This document shows positions 8,166 to 16,953 of a DNA stretch of 64,000 nt, piece after piece. The stretch lies in assembly GCF_022317005.1 (NCBI RefSeq), contig NZ_CP081006.1, positions 124,001 through 188,000 on the forward strand, read 5' to 3'. The notes below the pieces were generated by a model. That model worked only from the letters and a program-made list of their open reading frames with translations, ran no database searches and was not told the DNA's origin. A program made the position numbers and the translations under genes. Each line of letters begins with the position of its first letter. The first letter of the stretch is position 1. The DNA is from Mycobacterium sp. IDR2000157661 (GTDB lineage Bacteria > Actinomycetota > Actinomycetes > Mycobacteriales > Mycobacteriaceae).

Positions 8166-9169
8166 TGTGCGCCCTCCTTGATCAGCCGGCCCACCTCGGC
8201 CTTGATCTCGGCGCCCGCCCGCGCGCCCGACGCCGACGCCAGTCCCGAGACGTTCACACCCTCGACGCCCTCGACCGAGAGCAGCGCCCGCGCCTCGGTG
8301 ATGGCCGCGGCGATTCCGGCTGCCACCGGGTCCGCGGCGCCGAGCACCTGTTCGACCACCTCCTGGTCGAGGTCCAGTCCCGGCAGTCCCTGCAACACGG
8401 CCGCCGACACCTCGTCGGTGAAGACGGCGACCGCGGCGATCACCGGAATGGCCAGGCCGGCCGAGCGGGCCGTCGCCATGAAGTCGGCGACGAGATGCGG
8501 ATACGGCACGTGGTTGAGCACTGCCAGGCTGGCGCCCGCGCGTTGTTTCTCGACGAGTCGGCCGGGTCGGGCCGGGACCGGCGGCGCGGTCGGCGTTTCG
8601 GGCACCGCTGCGGTCATCCCGAGCGATGCGGCCAGTGCGACCAGGCGCGGCCCGTCGAGGTCGAAGGTCTGCGTGACGTCGGAGCGGACGTCGTAACCAC
8701 GCCCGTCGCCGGTCACACAGAACACCGTCGTGGCGCCCAAGCTGCGCAGACCGCGCAGTTCCTGCTCGAGCACCACCCGGTTGCGGTCGCGGCAGGACAG
8801 GGTGATCCACGGTGTGACTCCCGCGTCGAGCAGCAGCCTGGCCATCATCGTCGGCGGGAAGTCGGGCTTGTTCTGGTGTTCGCCGACCAGAACGGCGTCG
8901 CACGACGGCGCGAGGACGCCGGCCGTGGCCGCGACGTCGGCTTCGTCGAAGGGCATACAGCTGAAGTCGGTCAGCACCGTGGGCGCGGGCACCGGCGTGG
9001 GCCGCGGCTCGAGCCCCGTCCACGCCACCACGGAGGGGAAGGCGCACGGACCGTCGCGCATCTCGCACTGCCCGTCGGGTCGCACCCCACCGCAGGGCCC
9101 GAACAGCATCTTCTTCGGACAGGCCAGGGTTCCCGACGTCTCCGCTTGGCCCACCGGCATTCGCAGCAT
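8162..9169 (-). CDS. Noncanonical methylenetetrahydrofolate reductase (MTHFR_C plus MTHFR domains)
   Basis: A 335-aa protein. Residues 1-45 hold the cysteine-rich motif ACPKKMLFGPCGGVRPDGQC with a further CAF, the zinc or metal-binding MTHFR C-terminal-type domain, placed here at the N-terminus. The remaining 280 residues are a MetF-like barrel (TLSCRDRNRVVLEQELRGL, VFCVTGDGRGYD, and NHVPYP). Mycobacteria are reported to use unusual MetF-like reductases lacking the usual flavin region; this fits that type. It would reduce methylene-THF to methyl-THF in the cytoplasm. It is divergent from a MarR regulator across an operator-like palindrome and overlaps the downstream methyltransferase. Confidence 0.8.
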   Translation of the reverse strand: MLRMPVGQAETSGTLACPKKMLFGPCGGVRPDGQCEMRDGPCAFPSVVAWTGLEPRPTPVPAPTVLTDFSCMPFDEADVAATAGVLAPSCDAVLVGEHQNKPDFPPTMMARLLLDAGVTPWITLSCRDRNRVVLEQELRGLRSLGATTVFCVTGDGRGYDVRSDVTQTFDLDGPRLVALAASLGMTAAVPETPTAPPVPARPGRLVEKQRAGASLAVLNHVPYPHLVADFMATARSAGLAIPVIAAVAVFTDEVSAAVLQGLPGLDLDQEVVEQVLGAADPVAAGIAAAITEARALLSVEGVEGVNVSGLASASGARAGAEIKAEVGRLIKEGAQ

Positions 9170-9235
9170 GTACCCGGCGAGCGCACGATCGAAGCGACGG
9201 GCCCCGCAGAGGCCCGGGGTTGGGCGAGCCCGCGA

Positions 9236-9258
9236 TATATGTATGTGCTATGCATATA
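9236..9258. promoter_or_regulatory. MarR-type operator palindrome with candidate -10
   Basis: TATATG (9236-9241) and CATATA (9253-9258) are the ends of a 23-bp imperfect palindrome, with 8 of 11 positions of each half symmetrical. It lies between the MTHFR-like gene and the MarR gene. TATGCA at 9249-9254 is a possible -10 element seven bases before GTG 9261, which would give a leaderless marR transcript blocked by the regulator itself. Confidence 0.5.
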
Positions 9259-9260
9259 AA

Positions 9261-9722
9261 GTGCCGCATCCCCGCTACGACCACCTCGACGAGCTGCTGA
9301 CCCAGATCCACGTCGTTCGGCAGCGCCCGGATTGGCGCCGTCGGCTGCTCGGCCCCACGCCGGTGGCGACGGTGTCGACGCTGCGGGTGCTGCGCGCCGT
9401 CGAGCAGGCGCAGACCGCAGGCGAGGGCGCCTCCATCGGCGACGTCGCCGAGTACATGGCCGTCGAGCATTCGACGGCCAGCCGGACCGTCGCGCCCGTG
9501 GTGGCCGCGGGCCTGCTCACGAAAACCCTTGCCGCCGATGATCAGCGCCGCTGCGTCCTGGTGTTGACCGACGCCGGCCGGGATGCACTGGCCGCCGTGA
9601 CCAGCCGCCGCCGTGAGCTCGTCTCCGACGTGGTCGCCGAGTGGGCCGATGACGATGTCAATGCGTTGGTGTCGTTGCTGGACCGACTGGTCGCCGACTT
9701 CGAGCGGGGGGTGCGCGCATGA
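9261..9722 (+). CDS. MarR-family transcriptional regulator
   Basis: A 153-aa winged-helix regulator. The recognition helix region VAEYMAVEHSTASRTVAPVVAAGLL is followed by the wing TLAADDQRRCVLVLTDAG, the usual MarR DxRxxxxxLT pattern. GTG 9261 is preferred because it follows a candidate -10 at leaderless distance; ATG 9243 would add six residues and lie inside the palindrome. It is translationally coupled to the MFS transporter through an ATGA overlap. It probably represses the transporter and possibly the divergent MTHFR operon. Confidence 0.85.
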   Translation: MPHPRYDHLDELLTQIHVVRQRPDWRRRLLGPTPVATVSTLRVLRAVEQAQTAGEGASIGDVAEYMAVEHSTASRTVAPVVAAGLLTKTLAADDQRRCVLVLTDAGRDALAAVTSRRRELVSDVVAEWADDDVNALVSLLDRLVADFERGVRA

Positions 9723-10975
9723 CGGCGCAGACGACCACGGCGCCGGCGCCGGCGCGCGGTGCGCTCGGGTTGATGTTCGACCCGGTCTTCGGCGTGCTGT
9801 TCTGGGGCAAGATGTTCTCGGTCGTCGCGGTGTGGACGCACGGCATCGTCGCCGCGATCGTCATGTACGACGCAACGGGCTCGGCGCTGATGGTCGGCCT
9901 GGTCGGGGTGGTGCAGTTCGCGCCGCAGCTGATCTTCAGCCCGACCACCGGGAAGTGGGCCGACACCGGCAACCCGGCGCGGCAGATCCTGATGGGCCGG
10001 GTGCTCTGCGTCCTCGGCTCCGGGGCGGTGGCGCTGTGGCTGGCGCTCTCGGAGCAGCATGCCGCAGCGGCCGTTCTGGCCGGCACGCTGCTGGTGGGCA
10101 TCGGCTTCGTGGTCGGCGGGCCGGCGATGCAGTCGATCGTGCCGAACCTGATCCGCGACGGCGAACTGTCGACGGCCATGGCACTCAACAGCATTCCGAT
10201 GACCATCGGCCGCATGATCGGTCCGGTCATCGGCGCCTACCTCGCCGCGCACCTCGGCGCCGCGGAGGGCTTCGCGGTCAGCGCGGGACTGCACGTCGTC
10301 TTCGCGGTCTTCCTGATCGCGGTGCGCTTCCCCGCGCCCCGACCTCGACGCGACGGCGCGGACTATCGCGTCCGCGCGGCCCTGAAGTACGTGTGGCGGG
10401 ACAAGCCGCTGCTGTTCGCACTGCTGGCGGTCACGACCGTCGGCTTCGCCGCGGACCCGTCGATCACGCTTACACCGTCGATGGCCGACCGGTTGGGCGG
10501 CGGAACCCAACTGGTCGGAGCGCTGTCCACGGTGTTCGGTATCGGCGCAGCCCTGGGCATGGGGGCTTTGGCGCTGATGCGCGGCCGGATGATGTCGGGG
10601 CGGGTGTCGTCGATCGGGTTGTGGGTGCTGGCTGCGGGGTGCGGCGTACTGGCGGTGGCCACCGTGACACCGGTGGCGTTGGCCGGGTTCGCCCTGGCGG
10701 GCCTTGGCTTCGGTTGGGCGATGACCGGATTGAGCACCGTGGTGCAGGAGCGCGCGCCGGAAGAGTTGCGCGGCCGAATCATGGCCCTGTGGCTCGTCGG
10801 CTTCCTGGGCTCTCGGCCGATCGCGGCGACGGTGCTCGGCGGCACCGCCGACGTGCTGAACGTCTACGTGGCGTTCGCCGTGGCGGCGGCTGCGGTGGTC
10901 GCGGTCGCGTTGTTGTGCCGACCGTCGACGCTCACGGGCACGCTGCCCGCCCGCGCCGTCGACATGCCGGGCTAA
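9719..10975 (+). CDS. MFS transporter (DHA3/EntS-like)
   Basis: A 418-aa membrane protein with about twelve hydrophobic segments. Early loops hold the FWGKMFS and GKWADTGNPARQIL region of DHA3-type exporters, and after helix ten comes the conserved VVQERAPEELRGRIMALW. Family members export siderophores, drugs or small metabolites by proton antiport. It is co-transcribed with and overlapped by the MarR gene, a layout typical of substrate-induced efflux. Its stop codon overlaps that of the convergent Ddn-like gene. Confidence 0.87.
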   Translation: MTAQTTTAPAPARGALGLMFDPVFGVLFWGKMFSVVAVWTHGIVAAIVMYDATGSALMVGLVGVVQFAPQLIFSPTTGKWADTGNPARQILMGRVLCVLGSGAVALWLALSEQHAAAAVLAGTLLVGIGFVVGGPAMQSIVPNLIRDGELSTAMALNSIPMTIGRMIGPVIGAYLAAHLGAAEGFAVSAGLHVVFAVFLIAVRFPAPRPRRDGADYRVRAALKYVWRDKPLLFALLAVTTVGFAADPSITLTPSMADRLGGGTQLVGALSTVFGIGAALGMGALALMRGRMMSGRVSSIGLWVLAAGCGVLAVATVTPVALAGFALAGLGFGWAMTGLSTVVQERAPEELRGRIMALWLVGFLGSRPIAATVLGGTADVLNVYVAFAVAAAAVVAVALLCRPSTLTGTLPARAVDMPG

Positions 10976-11460
10976 GCGGTGAACACCGGGATCGGGCGCA
11001 CCGTCGTCAGCAGCACCACCGGGATGTGTCGACTCGTCGACTGCTGATAGGAGACGTACGGCGGATACAGGCGGCACATGTACTCCCACACCTCGTGGCG
11101 CTCGGTTCCCTCTGCCTCTCGCCAGGTGGCCTCGAAGGCCTGAGTCGCGATCTGCACGTCGACTGCCGCGCCGGCCACGATGTTGAGGTACCACTCCGGA
11201 TGCCTGTCGGCTCCGCCCTTGGATGCGACGATCACGATCTCGCCACCGACGTTGCCGTAGATCAGCGGCTTGACGTAGCGCTTGCCGGACTTGCGGCCCA
11301 CGTACCTGATCAGGCAGTTGGTGGTCATGGTGCGCCCACCGACCGAGCTCAGGTCGAGGATGTGCCCCTGGGCGCCGCCCGAATCCAGATACACGGCACG
11401 ATGCTCGCGCATCCAGTCGCCGCGTTCGGCACGTATCGCGGCGGCGTCAGCGTCGGCCAC
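10972..11460 (-). CDS. Ddn-like F420-dependent nitroreductase-family protein
   Basis: A 162-aa protein of the deazaflavin (F420)-dependent nitroreductase family, a split beta-barrel. Diagnostic stretches are VYLDSGGAQGHILDLSS, LIRYVGRKSGKRYVKPLIYG and ASKGGADRHPEWYLNIVA. GTG 11460 is preceded by AGGGAGGAATCTC, a strong ribosome site that settles the start against an upstream one at 11571. Members use reduced F420 in quinone or xenobiotic reduction near the membrane. The convergent MFS gene shares overlapping stop codons with it. Confidence 0.85.
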   Translation of the reverse strand: MADADAAAIRAERGDWMREHRAVYLDSGGAQGHILDLSSVGGRTMTTNCLIRYVGRKSGKRYVKPLIYGNVGGEIVIVASKGGADRHPEWYLNIVAGAAVDVQIATQAFEATWREAEGTERHEVWEYMCRLYPPYVSYQQSTSRHIPVVLLTTVRPIPVFTA

Positions 11461-11573
11461 GAGATTCCTCCCTGGACGGTGTATCACCTGAGCCGACCAT
11501 ACGTGGCCCCGGCCGGCCGATCGGATCGCCCTGCAGACCGACGGATTCAGCACCGGGTCGACGGTGGTCAACT

Positions 11574-12275
11574 ATGTTCGCAGGTGTGGAACCGCCCCAC
11601 AGTTATGTACGGGACGCCTCCGCGGCGGTGGTGCACCACAGTGATTACCTCAACAGCCGCGACGACCACGCGCTCTGCGGTTGCGCCGTCGGAAATCCCG
11701 TGCCGCTGGAGCATTTGACCACGGTTTGCCCGGACTGCGAGGCGAGGCTGGTGGAATACCACCTCATCTGGTGGCGCGACAGAGCCCGGACACTCACCGC
11801 GGAACTCGACGAGCTGAAAAGCAAATACCGGGAACTCACGGAGAACGCCGACGGGCCGCAGCGCGAAGCCGACTCGACTGGGCAGGTCATCGCTGCTGTT
11901 GCGGCTGCCGAACGCGGCAGTGTCGACAACACGGAGCCGACTTCCCTCCTCGGGCATGCGCGCCGCGAACTGTCGGTGGTCTGTCGACAGTTCGAGCAAG
12001 CCGTCCCCTACCGACGTCTGAAGACCGCCATGCAGGCGTTCAGCGACCGGCTGAGCCCCGAGGAGCGGGTTTCGCTGGCTCAGGAGATCGGCGCAGACGG
12101 ATCGCTGATCCGATGGGCCGCAACCGAAGCCGAAAATCTCGGATGGAAGGTGACGGGCAATCCCATGCAGGGCGAACCCGAGGAGATGTGGGACGCCTGG
12201 ACCCGCGACGCATACCAGACGCCGAAGCCGAACCGATGGCGGCTGGGCCGGTCGAGGTCCCACGACGCCAGCTGA
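11574..12275 (+). CDS. Conserved hypothetical with CxC/CxxC cluster and coiled coil
   Basis: A 233-aa soluble protein I do not recognise by name. An N-terminal segment has HALCGCAVGNPV and TTVCPDCEARL, a CxC...CxxC arrangement fit to bind zinc. A predicted coiled coil follows (residues about 67-90, RARTLTAELDELKSKYRELT), then an unstructured linker and a helical C-terminal domain with SPEERVSLAQEIGADGSLI. No signal peptide or membrane segment is present. It stands alone between a convergent-operon gene and a gene-free stretch. Confidence 0.6.
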   Translation: MFAGVEPPHSYVRDASAAVVHHSDYLNSRDDHALCGCAVGNPVPLEHLTTVCPDCEARLVEYHLIWWRDRARTLTAELDELKSKYRELTENADGPQREADSTGQVIAAVAAAERGSVDNTEPTSLLGHARRELSVVCRQFEQAVPYRRLKTAMQAFSDRLSPEERVSLAQEIGADGSLIRWAATEAENLGWKVTGNPMQGEPEEMWDAWTRDAYQTPKPNRWRLGRSRSHDAS

Positions 12276-12599
12276 GTCGCGCCGTCCGGCGTCGTCGGTG
12301 GCGCCCGATGACTTCCGCTACGCCTCTCGTCGGCGGGGCGGCGAGGTTCTGCGGTCACGAAGTCGATATCCTTCTTGTCGGGCGGGGAATCTGACATCAA
12401 GATCGGGGGCACCATGGTGCGTTCGCAGGGCAAAGTCGCGATGGGCCAAGCTCGCTGGTCAAGGCCGCCGGCACCGGCCGGCAGTCACTTCCTCGGGACC
12501 ATCGGCCGGTCGGAGCGTCAGCGCGCGCGAACTGACAACTCGGTAAATTTATCGGCGAGGCAGCCCCACGCATCGAACTCGACTCACTAATCTGCGGAG
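12276..12599. other. Gene-free stretch upstream of the penicillin-binding protein
   Basis: About 320 bases with no frame of convincing codon usage. It contains no strong hairpin or repeat that I can see. It presumably carries the promoter of the PonA2-like gene. The whiB4 gene that neighbours ponA2 in other mycobacteria is not here. Confidence 0.5.
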
Positions 12600-15167
12600 A
12601 TGCCGGAGCGTGAACCGGCCTGGTTGACGGCCGTCAAGCTGGGACTGTGCTGCCTGATGGCCGGCGCCGTGATGGCCGCCCTGATCTTTCCCTTCGCCGG
12701 CGGGTTGGGCCTGTTGTCCAACCGGGCCTCCGACATGGTCGCCAACGGGTCGGCCCAATTGGTCGAGGGCGACGTCCCGCAGGTGTCGACGATGGTCGAC
12801 GCGGAGGGCAATCCGATCGCGTGGCTGTACAGTCAGCGCCGCTTCGAGGTGGACAGCGATCAGATCGCCAACACCATCAAGCTGGCCGTCGTCGCGATCG
12901 AAGACAAGCGGTTCGCCGAGCACAACGGTGTGGACTGGCAGGGCACGCTCACGGGCCTGTCCGGCTACCTGTCGGGCAATCTCGACACGCGCGGCGGATC
13001 GACCATCGAGCAGCAGTACGTCAAGAACTACCGGCTGCTGGTGACCGCTCAGACGGACGCCGAGCGACGGGCGGCAGTTGAGATCACGCCTGCGCGCAAA
13101 CTGCGGGAGATGCGCATGGCGCTGACCCTCAACGAGAGGTTGACGAAGGCCGAGATCCTCACTCGCTATCTCAACCTGGTGGGGTTCGGCAACGGCGCGT
13201 TCGGAGTCCAAGACGCCGCGCAGACGTACTTCGGCATCGATGCGTCGCAGCTGAACTGGCAGCAGGCGGCGCTACTGGCCGGCATGGTCCAATCGCCCAC
13301 GTCGCTGGACCCCTACATCAATCCGCAGGGCGCGCTCGAGCGGCGAAACCTGGTGCTCAACACCATGATGCAGAACCTCCCGCAACACGCAGAGGAGCTT
13401 CGCGCGGCAAAGGACACGCCGATCGGGGTGCTGCCGCGGCCCAAACAGCTGCCGGGCGGATGCATCGCCGCCGAAGACAACGGGTTCTTCTGCGAGTACG
13501 CGCTCGCGTATCTGGCGCGTGCAGGAATCGGCAAAGAGGAGGTGGCCCGGGGCGGCTACCTGATCCACACCACGCTGGACCCGAAGATCCAGAGGTCGGT
13601 CAAGCAGGCGATCGACAAGGTCGCAAGTCCGACCCTAGACGGGATCGCCAACGTGATGAGCGTGATCAAACCGGGCAAGACGTCGCATCCGGTGTTGGCT
13701 ATGGCGAGCAACCGGCACTACGGTCTCAACCGTGAAGCGGGGGAAACCGTTCAGCCCCAACCCTTTTCGCTTGTCGGCGACGGCGCGGGCTCCATCTTCA
13801 AGATTTTCACCACTGCAGCGGCGCTGGAGATGGGGATGGGGATAAACACCCAACTGCCCGTCCCGGGCACCTTCCAGGGCAGGGGCCTGGGCAGCAGTGA
13901 CACCCCGGGCTGCCCCGAAGAGACCTGGTGCGTCAGGAACGCCGGCAACTATCGCGGCTCGATGAACGTCACCGATGCGCTGGCCACCTCGCCCAACACC
14001 GCGTTCGCCAAGTTGATCCAGCAGGTCGGGGTGCCGCGTGCCGTCGACATGGCCGTCCGGCTGGGTCTGCGCTCCTACGCGGTCCCCGGATCGGCGCGCG
14101 CCTACGACCCGACCAGCAACGAGAGTCTGGCCGACTACATCAAGAGGATCAACGCCGGCTCGTTCACACTCGGCCCGTTCCAGCTGAATGCGCTCGAACT
14201 ATCCAATGTGGCAGCCACTCTGGCCTCCGGCGGGATGTGGTGCCCGCCGAGTCCGATCGACAAGATCATCGACCGCAACGGTCAAGAGGTGAGCTTCAGC
14301 ACCGAGAGCTGCGATCAAGCGGTACCCGAGGGGCTGGCCAACACGCTTGCCAACGCGATGAGCAAGGACGACCGTGGCGCCGGCACGGCGGCCGGTGCCG
14401 CGGCATCGGTGGGCTGGGATCTCCCGATGTCGGGGAAGACCGGCACCACCGAATCGCACCGGTCCTCGGGATTCCTCGGCTTCACCAACCAACTCGCCGC
14501 GGCGACCTACATCTTCGACGACTCGAGCGCGCCGTCTGAAATCTGTTCGTTCCCCCTGCGCAAGTGCTCCAGCGGTGATCTGTTCGGCGGAAACGAACCG
14601 GCGCGCACCTGGTTCGCGGCGATGAAGCCGATCGCGACCGACTATGGCGAGGTGCGTCTGCCGCCGACCGATCCGCGCTATGTCGACGGCGGGCCGGGCG
14701 GCGAGGTGCCCAGCGTCTCCGGAATGAAGGTCGACGCGGCCCGCCAGCGGCTCAGGGATGCCGGTTTCCAGGTCGCCGACAAGACGACGCCGGTGAACAG
14801 CGCGGCGTCCTACGGCACCGTCGTGGGAACGACACCCAATGGTCGGACGTTTCCCGGCTCCGTCGTCACGATCTTGATCAGTAACGGCGTCGCGCCAAGA
14901 CCCGCACCGCCCGTCGAGCAGCGGCCGGTCGAGGAACCCGCGGTTGGGGAGCCGCCGCCGCCTCCGCCGCCTCCTCCCCCGCCGGCGGACCCGATGCTGG
15001 TGCAGATTCCCGGACTACCGCCGATCACTCTGCCGCCGCTCGGGCCTCCGCCGCCCCCGCCCGGTTTGCCGCCACCGCCGCCACCTCCGCCCCCGCCCGG
15101 TTTGCCGCCTCCTCCGCCACCTCCGCCCCCGCCCGGGGCCCCGCCGCTCGGTCCGCCGCCGCCTTAG
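12600..15167 (+). CDS. Class A penicillin-binding protein with PASTA domain (PonA2-like paralogue)
   Basis: An 855-aa bifunctional peptidoglycan synthase. A transmembrane anchor (residues about 11-38) is followed by a GT51 transglycosylase domain, with catalytic Glu101 in the EDKRF motif and the conserved RGGSTIEQQYVKN. The transpeptidase domain then has GSIFK, TSPNTAF and SGKTGTTE. A PASTA domain lies around residues 705-770, and a proline-rich tail rich in GLPPPPP repeats fills the last 80 residues. Similarity by eye is highest to mycobacterial PonA2, but the neighbours differ from the whiB4-ponA2 locus. It may therefore be a second copy such as the PonA3 type of fast growers. It acts outside the membrane in wall synthesis. 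Confidence 0.88.
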   Translation: MPEREPAWLTAVKLGLCCLMAGAVMAALIFPFAGGLGLLSNRASDMVANGSAQLVEGDVPQVSTMVDAEGNPIAWLYSQRRFEVDSDQIANTIKLAVVAIEDKRFAEHNGVDWQGTLTGLSGYLSGNLDTRGGSTIEQQYVKNYRLLVTAQTDAERRAAVEITPARKLREMRMALTLNERLTKAEILTRYLNLVGFGNGAFGVQDAAQTYFGIDASQLNWQQAALLAGMVQSPTSLDPYINPQGALERRNLVLNTMMQNLPQHAEELRAAKDTPIGVLPRPKQLPGGCIAAEDNGFFCEYALAYLARAGIGKEEVARGGYLIHTTLDPKIQRSVKQAIDKVASPTLDGIANVMSVIKPGKTSHPVLAMASNRHYGLNREAGETVQPQPFSLVGDGAGSIFKIFTTAAALEMGMGINTQLPVPGTFQGRGLGSSDTPGCPEETWCVRNAGNYRGSMNVTDALATSPNTAFAKLIQQVGVPRAVDMAVRLGLRSYAVPGSARAYDPTSNESLADYIKRINAGSFTLGPFQLNALELSNVAATLASGGMWCPPSPIDKIIDRNGQEVSFSTESCDQAVPEGLANTLANAMSKDDRGAGTAAGAAASVGWDLPMSGKTGTTESHRSSGFLGFTNQLAAATYIFDDSSAPSEICSFPLRKCSSGDLFGGNEPARTWFAAMKPIATDYGEVRLPPTDPRYVDGGPGGEVPSVSGMKVDAARQRLRDAGFQVADKTTPVNSAASYGTVVGTTPNGRTFPGSVVTILISNGVAPRPAPPVEQRPVEEPAVGEPPPPPPPPPPPADPMLVQIPGLPPITLPPLGPPPPPPGLPPPPPPPPPPGLPPPPPPPPPPGAPPLGPPPP

Positions 15168-15183
15168 ACACCGGCCGCGGGGC

Positions 15184-16776
15184 TCACTTCGGGCGAGGCG
15201 GTGACGCAGGCTCCTGGGCCCGGCTCGATGGGGCGGTGCCGTAGAGGCCTAAGGCGCGGGCGGCCGTTGTCGCGATCGCTCCTCGCAGATCGTTGAGCGG
15301 CCGACTGCCCCGCACGTGAATCGAATTGGTCAGTACCACGACGTAGGTGCCGGATCCTGGGTCCAACCAGACCGAGGTCCCGGTGAAGCCGGAATGGCCC
15401 ACGCTGCCGATGGGAAAGACGACGCCTCTCGGCTGGGAGAGCGCCGTATCGATGTCCCAGCCGAAACCACGCAGGTGCTGTCCCGGGATCGCCGGATAGG
15501 CCGGGGCGAGGAGGGCGTCGTCCATGTTGGGGGTGTGCTCGAGGGCTTGCCTGGCAGCGGCGTTGGCCGCGTCGAGCTGAGCAGCCGAATGGCCGGGCTG
15601 CTGCGGGCTTGTCATCGTCTTCAACGTCGCTTGCGCCAGCGGAAAGTTGCTCGGCCGGCCTGCGAGTCGATCCAGCAGAGCCTGCGCGTAACTGCCGACG
15701 TCCTGGGCCGTCGCGAACACTCCTGCATGCCCGGCGACCCCGCCCATGCGCCGCGACGTGGTGTCGTGCACCGTGCCCCGAAGCAGTCGATCGAGGTTGG
15801 GGTTGCGGCCCGGCTCGGCTCTGCCCTCTTCGTCGAGCGCCGTCGGTGCAATGCGCGACAACAGATCGGTGCTCCAGGAGTCCGCGGGACACTCGACGGT
15901 ATCGCGCCCTTCGGTCGCGGGTGACCACGCGATCGCAGCACCCCGCGCGGTATGGGGACCGCAGGCCTTGGCGACCGGTAGGTAGCGGGTGTCCGGCATG
16001 CCGAGGGGCGCGAACACGTGCCGTTGGACGTAGACGTCCTCCGATACGCCGGTGAGCGTCTCGACCAATGCGCCCAGAAGGATGTAGTTGATGTCGGAGT
16101 AGCGAAAGCGTTGGCCGGGCGGCGATTCGAGCGGTGTTGTGAGCGCGCGACGAATACCCTCGGCCTTGTCGGGCCGATCCAGTCCCCAGGGATCACCGAG
16201 GTCGACGTCTCCGGTTTCGCCCGAGGTGTGTGTGAGCAACATCCGGACAGTCACCTTCGCGCGCTGCGGGTCCTCCGCCGTGTTGAACTCCGGCAGGTAC
16301 TGCTGCACCGGGTCGTCAAACCGCACCCTGCCCTGCTCGTGCAGCTGCATGACGGCAGTCGCCGTCGCGAGCACCTTCGTCAGCGACGCGACATCGAAGA
16401 TCGTGTCCTCGGTCATCGGTTCCGCGGCAGCAGGTGATCCGTCGAGGCCCTGTTCTCCGGCGGCTTTGCGCACACCGTAGGCCTGCTGAAACACGACCTT
16501 GCCGCCGTGCCCGATGGTGACCACGGCGCCGGGCATTCGCCGTGCGGCGACGGCATCGTTGACCAGCTGCGAGACTGCGGAGAAGTCCGCGACCGGGGCC
16601 GACGGCGCCTCGGTGGTCGAGGGCGCCGGTGTGGTCGAGGGTGCCGGTGTTGTCGAGGCGGTGTCGGCCGGCTCGGATGCGCGTCCGCACGAGGTGCCCG
16701 CTGCGAGCACCACCAGCCCGATCGCAATAGCCTTGCGAGGGTGCAGCTTCCCGAACCCGGACCCGATCAGGCTCAC
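15184..16776 (-). CDS. Serine beta-lactamase-fold hydrolase, exported (class C/EstB-like)
   Basis: A 530-aa protein of the beta-lactamase/transpeptidase-like family. A hydrophobic export signal (KAIAIGLVVLAAGTSC, Cys30) resembles a lipoprotein signal, though the lipobox is imperfect. A low-complexity TTPAPSTTPAPSTTEAPSA linker follows. The active-site SxxK is SLTK at 131-134, the second motif is YSDINY, and the third is GHSGFTG. GTG 16776 is chosen because the upstream frame is not protein-like. Family members are D-aminopeptidases, esterases or weak beta-lactamases. Lying tail-to-tail with the PonA2-like gene suggests, weakly, a wall-related task. Confidence 0.82.
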   Translation of the reverse strand: MSLIGSGFGKLHPRKAIAIGLVVLAAGTSCGRASEPADTASTTPAPSTTPAPSTTEAPSAPVADFSAVSQLVNDAVAARRMPGAVVTIGHGGKVVFQQAYGVRKAAGEQGLDGSPAAAEPMTEDTIFDVASLTKVLATATAVMQLHEQGRVRFDDPVQQYLPEFNTAEDPQRAKVTVRMLLTHTSGETGDVDLGDPWGLDRPDKAEGIRRALTTPLESPPGQRFRYSDINYILLGALVETLTGVSEDVYVQRHVFAPLGMPDTRYLPVAKACGPHTARGAAIAWSPATEGRDTVECPADSWSTDLLSRIAPTALDEEGRAEPGRNPNLDRLLRGTVHDTTSRRMGGVAGHAGVFATAQDVGSYAQALLDRLAGRPSNFPLAQATLKTMTSPQQPGHSAAQLDAANAAARQALEHTPNMDDALLAPAYPAIPGQHLRGFGWDIDTALSQPRGVVFPIGSVGHSGFTGTSVWLDPGSGTYVVVLTNSIHVRGSRPLNDLRGAIATTAARALGLYGTAPSSRAQEPASPPRPK

Positions 16777-16953
16777 CTCGCTGAGTCGATGCTGCGCATG
16801 TGTGCCGCCGAAGCCGGCAACGTGTGCCCGCCAGCATAGGGTGCGGCGAGTGCGCCGGTGTCGGGTCTGCACGCCTCCGGCCCCCACGCGCGGAGGCGTG
16901 AGTGAGTTCGCCGAGCGCCTCCCCAACGGGCTCGAGATTGTTACCATCGCGCC

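Noticed and set aside
9542..11194. Long minus-strand open frame opposite the MFS transporter
   Set aside because: Its translation is rich in Arg/His/Ala low-complexity sequence and mirrors the MFS coding frame, which has clear membrane helices; it is a GC-driven shadow.
12375..12590. 71-codon frame upstream of the penicillin-binding protein
   Set aside because: Composition is not protein-like and no ribosome site or family resemblance is visible.
14940..15160. CCGCC-rich tandem stretch
   Set aside because: It encodes the polyproline tail of the penicillin-binding protein; it is noted there rather than as a separate repeat.
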